From NCBI GenBank assembly GCA_013398015.1, contig VZRR01007718.1, positions 210,606 through 274,605 on the forward strand: a stretch of 64,000 bases of DNA, read 5' to 3'. The first letter of the stretch is position 1, and each line of letters starts with the position of its first letter. The notes beneath the pieces were generated by a model. The model was not told the DNA's origin, made no database searches, and was given only the letters and a program-made list of their open reading frames with translations. Source of the stretch: Oreocharis arfaki. Its lineage: Eukaryota; Chordata; Aves; Passeriformes; Paramythiidae. Of this stretch, positions 1 to 12,968 are shown piece by piece. The position numbers and the translations under genes are program-made.

Positions 1-570
1 AGGCATTGGAAGCAGTGCGCTGTGCAGAGCATATAACAACTGTGCAAACAGCAGAATAAAATGGATACTGTGCAACACAGCTTGCAATACCTCCTGGTTC
101 GGTGCAGTTTGCATGCTTGGTAAGTGTACCTGCTATTCCATCATTATGGAGCTTGAAAATAGTGATTAGTAAAAGATTGCTGTCCAATTTCCATATAAAA
201 GGACTCAACCTATTATTTGTACTTTTGACTGTGATGTTCAGCTGGCTACTCTCTGAACAGTTTCCTGATCAGTTCTGCATGCATTTACTTGAGGCTGGAA
301 TCAGGTTACCCTGACTGCCCAGGAATGCCACATGAAAGAGCATCCCAATCTTTACTTTTGTCTACATATGTGAAACATTTTCTTTGTTCGTAAGAGTCAA
401 TGCATGGTAGAAGGTGTAGTAGTGGATAGAGAAATATCTTCACCAACTGGGTTTTGGATTATATGAATAAATTGTAGGACTATTTTCTTCGAAGTTCTGC
501 TGTGAATTGGAGCTCAGATGATTGATACATAGTATTTTGAGTCTTTCTGTTTGATTGTTTCAGACAGGCA
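1..570. other. Unannotated AT-rich stretch
   Basis: I see no gene, RNA gene or dispersed repeat here. A 70-codon plus-strand frame at 102-314 has no recognisable domain and no supporting context. It is treated as chance. Confidence 0.6.
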
Positions 571-1283
571 AAATCATAGAATCATAGAATGATTTGGAAG
601 GGGACTTTAAAGGTCATCTAGTTCCAGCACTCTTCCAATGGGCAGGGACATCTTCCACTAGATCAGGTTGCTCAGAGTCCAGTCCAACCTGCCCATGAAC
701 ACTTCCAGGGATAGGGCATTTACCACGTTTATGGACAATGTATGCCAGTGCCTTCCCACCCTCAATATCTAAATTAAATTGACCCTATTTCAGTTTAAAA
801 CCATTATCTCTTGTCCTCTCACACGCCCTGCTAAAATTTTGTCCCTGTGCTCCTTAAAAGCCCTATTTCAGATCTGAAAGGCCACAATAAGGTGTCCCTT
901 CTCATCTTCTCCAGGATGAGAAACCCCAACTATCCCAGCTTGCCCTCATAGGAAAAGTTTTTCCATTCTGATCATTTTTGTCACTCTCCTCTGGACTTGC
1001 TCCAACAGGTCCTTGTCTTCCCTTGTGCTGAGGACCCCAAGCTGGATGCAGTGTTCCAGGAGAGGTCATACGAGAATGGAGCAGAAGGGCAGAATCCCCT
1101 CCCTCCCCTGCTGCCCACGCTGCTTTGGATGCAGCCCAGGACACCTTTGGCTTTCTGGGCTGGGAGTGCACAGGGCTGGGTCATGTCCAGCCTCTCACCC
1201 ACCAGCACCCCCAAGTCCTTCTCAACAGGACTGCTCTGAATTTGTTCATCTCCCAGTTGAACTAGAACCATTTCTAATTTTCT
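571..1283 (-). mobile_element. CR1 LINE, 5'-truncated, minus strand
   Basis: The left edge carries two tandem copies of AATCATAG, the reverse complement of the CR1 3'-terminal octamer repeat, so the 3' end of the element lies at about 571 and it reads leftward. Next come typical CR1 3'-UTR blocks in antisense (an AAGGTCATCTAG block, then GGGCAGGGACA). Further right, the minus strand at about 981-1271 encodes a readable C-terminal part of the CR1 ORF2 polyprotein, including SSPVEKDLGVLVGERLDM followed by CALPAQKAKGVLGCI. The homology then continues in another frame (GPQHKGRQGPVGASPEE, within minus-strand 902-1171), so the reading frame is broken. CR1 ORF2 encodes an endonuclease and reverse transcriptase used for retrotransposition, but neither catalytic domain is present here. 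The copy is a dead 5'-truncated fossil, as is usual for this family. The right boundary is approximate. Confidence 0.93.
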
Positions 1284-4200
1284 GAGATATTACATATTTT
1301 CCATTAGTTTCAAAATAGAAATTAATTGTTTAGAAACCTTAGCTGTGGAAGAGCTTTTTCTCGTGAGAGTAGTCAGCGAATTTCCTAGTGAGTTTTCTGG
1401 CAAATGAATGGAACAAAGAGGTTACTTTGATTTTTGCTCTTAATGTCCATGCTATACTGCAGAAATTTTTCCTAGTAGGTGTGATTATCCACTTTGTATG
1501 TTGTCCACTGTTATTTGAAGTTTATGGAAAAAACATCTTATCCCTCATTAGGGTACCCATCTTTCTTTCAAAATGGGTACTCTGAGGCTGTGCTTTTAAT
1601 ATAGTTTCTTTAAGAAATTCTTTGTTGTTTCTGATAATTTTTTACTCTAGAGTAGTTGCATTTATTCTGAGGAACCTTTCAAAAAGTCTGCTTTTCTATT
1701 CTGGAGCTTCATGCTGAAGGGTGTATACCTGAGCCACTCTAACCACCATCCCTGCAGCCTCTCCTCAGCTACCAAAACCTTGCAACATAAGATAAATATG
1801 CTAATTCTTATCTGTTGCTTTTGATGAATAAGCTGACAACAATGGTCTCCATGCCTTTTTATTCTGGTTTAATGTTTCCATCTCTAAATAGCAGAAAGCA
1901 ATAATCACATTTGATTTTTATGACAATTCATGTAATATTTTCATTATGTCATGAATATTATTTTAATTTGGCATCAATAATGAAAAAAAGTTTTAACAGT
2001 TATGGTTTTTCTATATTCTAATTCTGTTTATCTTTTCTATCATAGAGAAATATAGATTTTATTTTCTTCCACTCATTTCTGTAACTCATTTCAAGACATA
2101 ATCTTTTTCATGTATTGAGGAAAACGTAACAAACTCAGTAATTGTTTTGACACATACCTTAAATTATGAGGTAAGAACCGTAATTTTGAAACATACTCCT
2201 TTTTTTTTCGTTTGTTAAATGACCTGAGACAAGAAGGATAATTAAGTACTTTATCAAAAAAGACTACATTTGTTTATAATTCCTCTGGTGTAAGAGCATT
2301 TGTCATACCTCCCTCTTCTCCCCCATCTTTTCATCCTGAGCAATAATTCCATCATTTGCTTGAATGGCTTTCTTGAACTTTGACCTTTGGTTTAGTCGTG
2401 CAGTGTAAAAACTATTAATCTAGCACGTGCATCCAGGTGTGATCTGTTTGCCTGTAGAGTCATGGCTTCTCTGCCTCTCATTTGTCTTAATAATACAGCT
2501 AGAAGAATTAAGAAGCCCAGTCAGGTCACATCAGTTAATGGACTGTTCTTGTCACAGACCAAATTTTCTTGTTAGAGGCAGAAGGGAATAATTTCAATGT
2601 TAGATCTCTTCTGGATATTATCTATGTGTATGCTTTCCCCCTCCCCTGCAGCTCTCCTGTCTAAACCATCACTGGTTTTAATTAATATCCCCTCTTTCTT
2701 CCTTTGAGTCAGTGAGCCAGCAATAACTTATGATGTGTCATTTTCTGTTATACTATTTGTATGCTAGTATCATGAGCATTGGATCCCATTCTGCAGCTGA
2801 AGATCTACTGTTTATTAATATAGACCATTGAAAAGAAAGTCAAAGTATTGCTTTTAAAATATTTTTTCTTAAATTTTGCATGTTTTGATGAAGAAAACGC
2901 CAATTAAATTCTAGGTAATTTATTATTTATATTAGTGCTGAACTCACAATATAAAACGATAATACGTTTAGACCACACTAACAACAGGATATGATCTCTA
3001 ATTTCACTACAAAAAGATGAATTTCAGCTGAATTTTTGTAATTCACTTAGTAGAATGGGAATATATTCTTTAATTTTATTAAGATTCAGATTAAAATCTA
3101 AGGTGTCTTGGAAAGAAACACTGCTCACTTTTCTTATAATTTAAATGGTGGCTTGTTTGTCTTTTTTTTTTCCCCCTGAATTTTCCAAAGCTCATAGCCT
3201 GCTTCCAACCTTGCTTTCAGAAGACATAACTTTATATCCTGTCCTGGTTTCAGCCCAGATCAGCAGGAGGGGTCATGGCTAAGTCTGTAATGTTACTCGG
3301 TAGAAAATATGTTCAGAATGACTTAAAATCCTTGCTTCCTCAGAGACTTAATATGGACACTAAATATGAAAAATCAGTACTGAAAATCTTAACCATGGTT
3401 TATTTCAAGACAAATTATAAAAGCTTCTTTAGAATTCAAGAATTGATTAAGATGAAAAGCTGATATTTACTTGATAAACTCAAGAGAGTTAGCAAATTAG
3501 TTGTCATATTATAAGTCAAATATTTAAATTTTGAATTATTCATTCTGTAATTCTCTGAGTTATAAAATCAAGAAATATTTTTGAAGCCTTTGCTAATTGC
3601 CAGGTATATCCCTGGCATATGACTGGTTTTGTTTAGCTATTTCTATCATTTCCTTTTCATGTTTAAAGAAGCATGAATGTGTCTATTCTACTAAAGGTTG
3701 CCTTTACATATCAGGTTAAGCATCTACGTAAAAGCATTATACAGTCATTAATCTATTCAAAATATTAGCACTATTCTATTCCTCAGGATGTAAGTTCAGA
3801 AGTGTAAGTTCAGAAAACTATGCACTTCATTGAACACAGGAAAAATTCTGATTGATCCAGTCTCACCATCACTGCATATTTGGCACTTTTGTTTACATCC
3901 AAAATAACAAAACACAGCTGTGTAGCAACACAGTACCAAATTGTGTCTAACAGATCTATTGCATAAAAGCAGTCAGACTTCTGGAGATTAGATATTTATC
4001 TGAAGACGGAACTTTTCATGCAGGTAGGCAGAGAATTCTCATTTCACCCTTAATGCTGAAAAAGTAATAGCTCAATTTTTTGGTAAATGCAAAAATTGTA
4101 GGCTTGTGCAGTTGACCATGAATAAATAATACAATTTTAAAAAATGATTTACATGTTTTACAGGAACTTAGTTCTTACGTTTAATAAGCTATAATGCATG

Positions 4201-4414
4201 GGTAACCGAACTACTTGTAAGACTGGACCAATACATTTTGAGTTTACTTCTTGAAATACTTTATGTTGCACAGCCTGAATAATTTGAAACGTACATAAGT
4301 GTAGTGCAATCAAAAAATGCTTGTGATTGACAGCATTAAAATAACTCATTAATCCTATCATCTTTTTTTTGGTTTTATGAAATTAAATGCCAAGTCTTTT
4401 TTCTCCCTTTTTTC
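1284..4414. other. Unannotated AT-rich stretch
   Basis: No gene or dispersed repeat is recognised. A small imperfect tandem duplication (two 14-base units, 3789-3816) is present. Short T and A runs occur, for example near 2203-2210 and 3162-3172. A 62-codon frame at 3275-3463 has no recognisable features. A 15-base match near 3240 to the start of a common avian LTR family was considered and not accepted. Confidence 0.6.
3789..3816. repeat. 14-bp imperfect tandem duplication
   Basis: Two adjacent 14-base units, TGTAAGTTCAGAAG and TGTAAGTTCAGAAA, differ only at the last base. This looks like a replication-slippage duplication with no evident function. Confidence 0.85.
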
Positions 4415-6441
4415 TGCTGTTAATGATGGCTATTGGTTCATTTTGTGTTACAAAAAAGAAAATCAAAACTCATGGAGTTCTTCTTTTCAATTTCTGTGAT
4501 TTCATATATCTTCAAAATAGGAATTTATCTTAAAGCAAACCCAGTTAAAACAGCTGGACTCTATATCAGTGCTCTATAAATCCTATTTATCATATTAATT
4601 TCTATTTTAACCATCAACTAAGGAGAAACAAGATGATATGCAAGTGATATTTTGCACAATGTTTTGCAAAACAGTCATAAACAAATCAAACAGAAGCCTC
4701 GGAGGATGAACAAACACCCAACCACAAAACCAAAAACCCCTGCTAGCTGTTCTTTAAAGCAGAACCTTCAGCGGAGTGGGAGGGCATGCGGGAACAGACA
4801 TAGATAGCTCTCACTTCCCTCATGGCTAGACAATTAATTCACTTAACCTCCTGAGTGGCCAGCCAATCTTGAAAGGTTTGTTGCATAAAGAAAATGTATT
4901 TGATTTGTAGAAAGTATCTCTTATACTTTATGTATTTTCCATCAACACCTGGCAGCTTCTGTACTCCCACACCACGCCCCCCAGATCTGTGATGAGAAAT
5001 TAAGAGCTCGAGGTCACAAGAGAGAAACTGCCTATGTTTAGGTGAAAATCCTTCCAGAGTAATGTAAGGATGCTGTTGAAAAACAGTTGTTGAAGCATTT
5101 GGTATCTACCTGATCCAAATTCTTCTTCAATGAGTGACAGCAGGGATAACAAATACAGTGACATTTAAACAACAGTAAATAATCTTGAACATGGAGGTGC
5201 AAAACAATTGTTTAGAAACTCGGTGGGAAATATGATTTCAACAAAAGGAAGGAGAATATTTAATATATAGAATTTTATATAGCAATCAATTTGACTGCTG
5301 CATAGTAATTAGAAACATTTTCTGCTCTGTTGCTTCAATAAATTGCCCTATTCATGACCCTGGATTGTGTAAGCTCTGACTGAACTTGGCCAGACCTTAT
5401 GTATTGGATTGGTAAACTTGCATGGTTCATGAATCAGTGATTGTGCAAGTTTTATTAAACTCAACCATACTGGTAGTGCTGAAGTGGATATAATCAGAAA
5501 CTAAACCCAGCTACACCCAACCCTTCTGATCCCTGAGAACTAACTGTAAAGAAAGGGGATACATTTTCTGCCAAATTTCTGTACCCTTACTGCAAGAGAA
5601 GGTAAAGCAAAATGAAGAAGAAATGTTTTCTATAAAACAATTTGAATAGAAAGAATTTAAGTTTGGCATTGGATTAAGTTAAAAGAAGCCTGTAGAGATA
5701 TTGATCACAATCATGTCTCTTTTCAGAAGATCTTTATAATTAATTCATAAAAATAACACATTTTGCAGATAAATAAACATAGTGTCAAAATCTGTGATCC
5801 CACAATTGAATATGTAAGATGCAAGGGTAGTACATAAAGCAACCACTGTTTTCCACTGCATTTAATTTATATTTATTTCTAAAAGAGTAGGATTAGAAAA
5901 AAGAGAGACATTATGTAGCACACTAATTATGCCTTTGGCCATATCTGTAGGGCATTAAAAAAACATTGTATACAATGTCATCCATAATTGTGACTGAGCA
6001 AGTTGGAAAGAAAAAAAACCAAAACCAACAATACACCCCACCTAGCCCTCCTACATCCTACTTTGCTGTCCCCTCAAGAATAAATATGTATGGAACTTTG
6101 TGCTTGGGTTCAGATATTACCTGAAACGTAGAACAGAGCGTCAGCATAGGATGATCATTAGCCTTTAACTTTTTAGATATTACAACAAAATCAGTAGCAT
6201 ATTCCTTTAAAGAAGCTCCCTATATCTTACACCTAATCAAATACAAGTTTACAAAGAGCTCAACATATTATGTGGATAAATAGGATATATAACTGACATG
6301 CCCATATTTTGGTAAACTTCAGTTTCTAAGTTGTCATTGATTAAGTTTTGCCTGAGTTATCTAAAATACTTTCTTTAGGACTATCTAACATTACTATATT
6401 AACACATTACTATATTAACTATTTCTGCTACAGTGATTTGC
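4415..6441. repeat. Long direct duplication, copy A (pairs with 6634-8660)
   Basis: This 2,027-base segment recurs in the same orientation at 6634-8660 with a constant offset of 2219. Reading the two side by side I see four substitutions (at 4664, 4679, 6369 and 6401) and no length difference, so identity is about 99.8 percent. The second copy starts immediately after the single N at 6633. That placement and near-identity are typical of two allelic contig ends placed side by side by an assembler, rather than an old genomic duplication. The content is non-coding AT-rich sequence with no recognised gene. Confidence 0.97.
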
Positions 6442-6632
6442 CATTCAAAACCAGATGACAAGATAGTTTTAAAAAATTGATCAATTGAACCATTCTTTAT
6501 TTTTCAGCTTCCAGCATAGCTAGTTAAACAAAAGAAGTAAAAATAAATTTTAAAAGCATCTTTTGTGATGTGAACAGTAATTAAATTTCTGACACAATCA
6601 ATGGAGACATTAGTTTAAATTAATTTAGTTGG
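6442..6632. other. Unique bridge between copy A and the N gap
   Basis: These 191 bases follow copy A directly and stop at the N. They do not match the sequence that follows copy B (from 8661), and I do not find them elsewhere in the window. They may be a haplotype-specific insertion or divergence, or a chimeric contig end. No gene is visible. Confidence 0.7.
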
Positions 6633-6633
6633 N
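6633..6633. other. Single-N assembly gap
   Basis: One ambiguous base sits exactly at the start of duplicated copy B. It most likely marks a contig join of unknown true length. Confidence 0.9.
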
Positions 6634-8660
6634 TGCTGTTAATGATGGCTATTGGTTCATTTTGTGTTACAAAAAAGAAAATCAAAACTCATGGAGTTCT
6701 TCTTTTCAATTTCTGTGATTTCATATATCTTCAAAATAGGAATTTATCTTAAAGCAAACCCAGTTAAAACAGCTGGACTCTATATCAGTGCTCTATAAAT
6801 CCTATTTATCATATTAATTTCTATTTTAACCATCAACTAAGGAGAAACAAGATGATATGCAAGTGATATTTTGCACAATGTTATGCAAAACAGTCATGAA
6901 CAAATCAAACAGAAGCCTCGGAGGATGAACAAACACCCAACCACAAAACCAAAAACCCCTGCTAGCTGTTCTTTAAAGCAGAACCTTCAGCGGAGTGGGA
7001 GGGCATGCGGGAACAGACATAGATAGCTCTCACTTCCCTCATGGCTAGACAATTAATTCACTTAACCTCCTGAGTGGCCAGCCAATCTTGAAAGGTTTGT
7101 TGCATAAAGAAAATGTATTTGATTTGTAGAAAGTATCTCTTATACTTTATGTATTTTCCATCAACACCTGGCAGCTTCTGTACTCCCACACCACGCCCCC
7201 CAGATCTGTGATGAGAAATTAAGAGCTCGAGGTCACAAGAGAGAAACTGCCTATGTTTAGGTGAAAATCCTTCCAGAGTAATGTAAGGATGCTGTTGAAA
7301 AACAGTTGTTGAAGCATTTGGTATCTACCTGATCCAAATTCTTCTTCAATGAGTGACAGCAGGGATAACAAATACAGTGACATTTAAACAACAGTAAATA
7401 ATCTTGAACATGGAGGTGCAAAACAATTGTTTAGAAACTCGGTGGGAAATATGATTTCAACAAAAGGAAGGAGAATATTTAATATATAGAATTTTATATA
7501 GCAATCAATTTGACTGCTGCATAGTAATTAGAAACATTTTCTGCTCTGTTGCTTCAATAAATTGCCCTATTCATGACCCTGGATTGTGTAAGCTCTGACT
7601 GAACTTGGCCAGACCTTATGTATTGGATTGGTAAACTTGCATGGTTCATGAATCAGTGATTGTGCAAGTTTTATTAAACTCAACCATACTGGTAGTGCTG
7701 AAGTGGATATAATCAGAAACTAAACCCAGCTACACCCAACCCTTCTGATCCCTGAGAACTAACTGTAAAGAAAGGGGATACATTTTCTGCCAAATTTCTG
7801 TACCCTTACTGCAAGAGAAGGTAAAGCAAAATGAAGAAGAAATGTTTTCTATAAAACAATTTGAATAGAAAGAATTTAAGTTTGGCATTGGATTAAGTTA
7901 AAAGAAGCCTGTAGAGATATTGATCACAATCATGTCTCTTTTCAGAAGATCTTTATAATTAATTCATAAAAATAACACATTTTGCAGATAAATAAACATA
8001 GTGTCAAAATCTGTGATCCCACAATTGAATATGTAAGATGCAAGGGTAGTACATAAAGCAACCACTGTTTTCCACTGCATTTAATTTATATTTATTTCTA
8101 AAAGAGTAGGATTAGAAAAAAGAGAGACATTATGTAGCACACTAATTATGCCTTTGGCCATATCTGTAGGGCATTAAAAAAACATTGTATACAATGTCAT
8201 CCATAATTGTGACTGAGCAAGTTGGAAAGAAAAAAAACCAAAACCAACAATACACCCCACCTAGCCCTCCTACATCCTACTTTGCTGTCCCCTCAAGAAT
8301 AAATATGTATGGAACTTTGTGCTTGGGTTCAGATATTACCTGAAACGTAGAACAGAGCGTCAGCATAGGATGATCATTAGCCTTTAACTTTTTAGATATT
8401 ACAACAAAATCAGTAGCATATTCCTTTAAAGAAGCTCCCTATATCTTACACCTAATCAAATACAAGTTTACAAAGAGCTCAACATATTATGTGGATAAAT
8501 AGGATATATAACTGACATGCCCATATTTTGGTAAACTTCAGTTTCTAAGTTGTCATTGATTAAGTTTTGCCTGAGTTATCTAAAATATTTTCTTTAGGAC
8601 TATCTAACATTACTATATTGACACATTACTATATTAACTATTTCTGCTACAGTGATTTGC
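6634..8660. repeat. Long direct duplication, copy B (pairs with 4415-6441)
   Basis: This is the second copy of the 2,027-base segment and begins at the base after the N at 6633. It differs from copy A at 6883, 6898, 8588 and 8620. Its last 180 bases (8481-8660) occur a third time at 9510-9689. At the two variable sites in that shared part, copy B agrees with the third copy and not with copy A, which fits two haplotypes. The sequence is non-coding. Confidence 0.97.
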
Positions 8661-9508
8661 ACTTTTCATACCGTTATCTAAGCTACAAATATCGCATGTG
8701 AAATACATGCACAAATATATTCATACAGGCTATACTGGCATGTCATTCTTTTCACTTCAAGAACCAAAAGTGAGTAAAAACGTTGTAATTTTATATACAA
8801 TGCAGCATACTTCTGAAGGGTTAAAGTTCTTAGTTTGCCAGTCATCTGTTCTTTACAAGGAATAAAATTTTGGGTGAAATATATTAGCTTAAATACTTTG
8901 CCTTAGCCCAGAAATTATAATAAAATAGAAATAAATCCACCCATTTACATATATTCACTAGAGATTAATGTTCTAATCTATGATACCATGCCAATGTTGG
9001 TACTATTAACTGGAGTAATGACCTGAACCTGTGGGCAGTGAGAATCTAGATATAGAACTGCAGACATTGCTGGCACCATTCCTTCCTTAAGAACTCATTT
9101 CAATGTAAAAATAAGTGAAAAGGCTTTGGTCATAGCTCATCAGTAGAAAAGGGATTTTACCCTTCTGTAGTTCTCACTCTCACTACTGCTCTTCATTACT
9201 CAAGCCTTTACAAATTCTCTGCCTCCAGTGTTCTTTCTCACTGATCTGCCCTATATGCCTGGTGCTCCATGGCTTATTAGCAGTCTGTCATCTTGTATTT
9301 CATAAAACTGGTTTCCAAAAACCCAGGTAGATTTTGTCACATGAACGGTTTTTACCAGACTTTTTCAGGCTGAGACCTCAATAAAAAACACAAAGCAGTT
9401 AAACAGCATCTTAAGATTTTTGGAAATGTTCCATGTTCTTATTTTGTCTTCCACCTTTTCACTGCTTTTAGAACTTAAGATGCAACCTTCAAAATTAAAA
9501 AAAAAAAA
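8481..9508. repeat. Second direct duplication, left copy (pairs with 9510-10537)
   Basis: This 1,028-base segment is repeated in the same orientation at 9510-10537, offset 1029. One substitution was seen (9347 G versus 10376 A). The left copy ends in an A run cut off by the N at 9509, and the right copy starts at the next base, which is the pattern of two overlapping contig ends abutted without merging. The A run is a plausible reason for the assembly break. Confidence 0.97.
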
Positions 9509-9509
9509 N
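9509..9509. other. Single-N assembly gap
   Basis: One N falls within or at the end of an A run, between the two copies of the 1,028-base duplication. It is likely an unmerged contig join. Confidence 0.9.
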
Positions 9510-10537
9510 AACATATTATGTGGATAAATAGGATATATAACTGACATGCCCATATTTTGGTAAACTTCAGTTTCTAAGTTGTCATTGATTAAGTTTTGCC
9601 TGAGTTATCTAAAATATTTTCTTTAGGACTATCTAACATTACTATATTGACACATTACTATATTAACTATTTCTGCTACAGTGATTTGCACTTTTCATAC
9701 CGTTATCTAAGCTACAAATATCGCATGTGAAATACATGCACAAATATATTCATACAGGCTATACTGGCATGTCATTCTTTTCACTTCAAGAACCAAAAGT
9801 GAGTAAAAACGTTGTAATTTTATATACAATGCAGCATACTTCTGAAGGGTTAAAGTTCTTAGTTTGCCAGTCATCTGTTCTTTACAAGGAATAAAATTTT
9901 GGGTGAAATATATTAGCTTAAATACTTTGCCTTAGCCCAGAAATTATAATAAAATAGAAATAAATCCACCCATTTACATATATTCACTAGAGATTAATGT
10001 TCTAATCTATGATACCATGCCAATGTTGGTACTATTAACTGGAGTAATGACCTGAACCTGTGGGCAGTGAGAATCTAGATATAGAACTGCAGACATTGCT
10101 GGCACCATTCCTTCCTTAAGAACTCATTTCAATGTAAAAATAAGTGAAAAGGCTTTGGTCATAGCTCATCAGTAGAAAAGGGATTTTACCCTTCTGTAGT
10201 TCTCACTCTCACTACTGCTCTTCATTACTCAAGCCTTTACAAATTCTCTGCCTCCAGTGTTCTTTCTCACTGATCTGCCCTATATGCCTGGTGCTCCATG
10301 GCTTATTAGCAGTCTGTCATCTTGTATTTCATAAAACTGGTTTCCAAAAACCCAGGTAGATTTTGTCACATGAACAGTTTTTACCAGACTTTTTCAGGCT
10401 GAGACCTCAATAAAAAACACAAAGCAGTTAAACAGCATCTTAAGATTTTTGGAAATGTTCCATGTTCTTATTTTGTCTTCCACCTTTTCACTGCTTTTAG
10501 AACTTAAGATGCAACCTTCAAAATTAAAAAAAAAAAA
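9510..10537. repeat. Second direct duplication, right copy (pairs with 8481-9508)
   Basis: This copy is the same as 8481-9508 except for one base. It continues past the shared A run into unique sequence from about 10538, so it probably represents the correct continuation of the locus. Confidence 0.97.
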
Positions 10538-10575
10538 AAAAACCAACAAAAAAAAACAAACGAATCAGAAAAACC
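10526..10575. repeat. A-rich / A+C-rich simple sequence
   Basis: A run of 17 A's (10526-10542) is followed by an A-rich tract with scattered C's. The left copy of the duplication breaks at the equivalent A run. There is no sign that this is the tail of a recognisable retrotransposon. Confidence 0.8.
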
Positions 10576-12938
10576 ATCATGTGGAAATTCCACATATTTT
10601 CAGATTTAAGAAATTTAACAAATTAAGAAATGCATATCTCAACAATGGCTGCCTTCTAAGACCCAGAAAGATGGAGAAAGAACATATTTAGAGAGTTCAA
10701 ATTTAAGTTATTCCAGAGCTGCAGTATGTACAGATAAACCCAAGGCATAGGCAAACTTTCCGCTAAGTCCTTCCAATCTTCTTCTTCTCTTGGAGAGAGA
10801 TCTGTTTTTATGTGATTCTCAGACACCATGTTATGTCTACATTAGTCTCTAAGAAAGAATTCTGGATGTATACAGGCAAAAGAGATGAGCAAATGGTCTT
10901 GGCACTTTGGTTGTCACTATTAATTTTCCTGAACCTGTTTGCTTACTATTAATTATACATGCACTAGCAAGGATGTTAGGAATGTCAGACCAGCTTTGCT
11001 AAAATGGTAAGTAAAGTTGCAACAAACTCAAAGGAATGGAAACACTGAATAAGTAAAAGGTTGTTATTTATAATAGATGGGGTTTCTTAAGTGATATTGA
11101 TTTAGAAAAGGCTCATTTGACAAGAAATATCACTGTGTTTTTAACAGGCATTAATCACCAGATGACAGTGGCCTTTTAGAAAAAAAATGTTTATCTGATT
11201 ATATTATTACTAAAGTCCAGATCATGGTACAATGCATCACATTCAAGTGAGATGTTTGCAGAAACTTTCCGGAGCACCGATGCTTCCTCTATAATGGTAA
11301 TTCCCACCAAAGACTGTGGGTAAATCTTGATTTCTTTAGACAGTTTCATCCACTTGTTTTTAATTTTTAGGACAGAATATCAAGTATTACTAGCAGAACA
11401 CAAGCCCAAGTGAATTCAAATGAAATCTTTTCCCTGAAACTCTGTAGTCTCATGGGAAGATGACAAACATATTCAAGTAAAATCGAAGTCTGGAACTGTC
11501 TTGATTTGTCTTAAATAGTTTATTGCACTAGCTATGAAATACTTGGGTGGCTGAAGCCGACTAGAAAAACGAAATGGTGGTTGCTGTTAAGCTACAGACC
11601 TTTTTCACTATTATTATCTGCACTTGTTCAAACTTGTTTTATTAAATGTCTTTATCTAATCCTTAACTGTTTGAGGTAATAGTTACCAATAACATATACG
11701 ACAGTACCTCCCTGTACCATTTCTATCAAAAGTCCAGCAAAAAATTATAAGAAAAGCATTTTTACAATAGAGTATTGCAGACCAAATGGAAAAGACACAT
11801 ATTGACAAACACCAAGATAGAAAAAAAAAAAAAAGAAAAAATAGAAAAATTTGAAGATGACCTGGAGAAGTTTCCACCGTGAACACTGAGCTAACAGACC
11901 ATTATGGATACCATTCACCTGCACTTGCCTAAGGGATCACAAAACCATTTGCTACCAAACAGTGGGAAAGAAGTTCAGGTAATAGTGACATCTGTAAAGT
12001 ACACTGCTAATAATTTAACTGTATGATTAATTTCCCCTTTTATTTTGGTTGAGCAATTTTGCTTACTGATATTTTGTGTGGGTATAACTTTTCTGGAAGA
12101 GTAATGACTTCTGCCATATGTCAATACGAGCCATAATAATGCCACCAAGCTTCACTGGTAAATCCATGGGTCTGCATATGAGATGTGCTTTCTTTCTATT
12201 CATTCCACGTTTTTGAACATAAATCCAGAGAGATGGAGGAAGCACCTAGTATTTTGAAGGTTTGGAATACCTCAGAAGACTAGGATGAGGAAGAAGAGGT
12301 GAGATGCTTTCTCTAAGCTACCTGGCAGAATTGAGCTTAACCCCCTTAACTGTCTGAACCTTCAGAAGCCAGATACAAATATGTCATTATGTGATTTTGT
12401 CTATGTACACTGATATGTGAAAATCTCATCCTGGTGTTACTGTTCTTATCTCGCTGAGAGAAAGGTCCAAAGTTTGACATGTCCCAAGACCCAATATATT
12501 TGCAAAAAGTGATATTTTCCACTTAAAGAAACATACAGTATCTGGGAATGTTCTCCTCTTTATGATTTTTAACAACAAAAATGTTATTAGGATTATAGCC
12601 TCCTTGAAGCTGGGTTTTCATTGTTGTTTAGGTTTTTATCCTAAAAACCGTCTCATCCAAGGTTTATGCACTGGTTCTAAGTCTATGTAAACACAGCTGG
12701 AGGATGATTGCTCATTCTCTTCCTTCTCCTTTCTCTTTTATTTTTTATTCTGTTTTATCAATTCTTTACGGTACTAGGACTCATCTGAACAAACCCTAGT
12801 CTCCCCTGCTTTCTCTAATTATTAAAAATGTTTGCATGTGTGGCTTCTTACATTATGCTTCCAAGCTGTTACTAACAGACATTTCTTTTTTCAGATTATT
12901 CTTCTGCACACTTGCATGCACACAAGATATATATCAAT

Positions 12939-12968
12939 GTATACACACACATGTACATACATATATGC
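12939..12968. repeat. Degenerate CA/TA dinucleotide tract
   Basis: An alternating purine/pyrimidine stretch mixes CA, TA and TG steps. It is a short interrupted microsatellite. Confidence 0.75.

Noticed and set aside
3239..3255. TGTCCTGGTTTCAGC, resembling the start of an avian LTR family
   Set aside because: Only about 15 bases match and the following sequence gives no LTR features, so chance is likely.
9365..9553. Frame spanning the N at 9509
   Set aside because: It crosses an assembly gap and a poly(A) run, so it is an artefact of the join.
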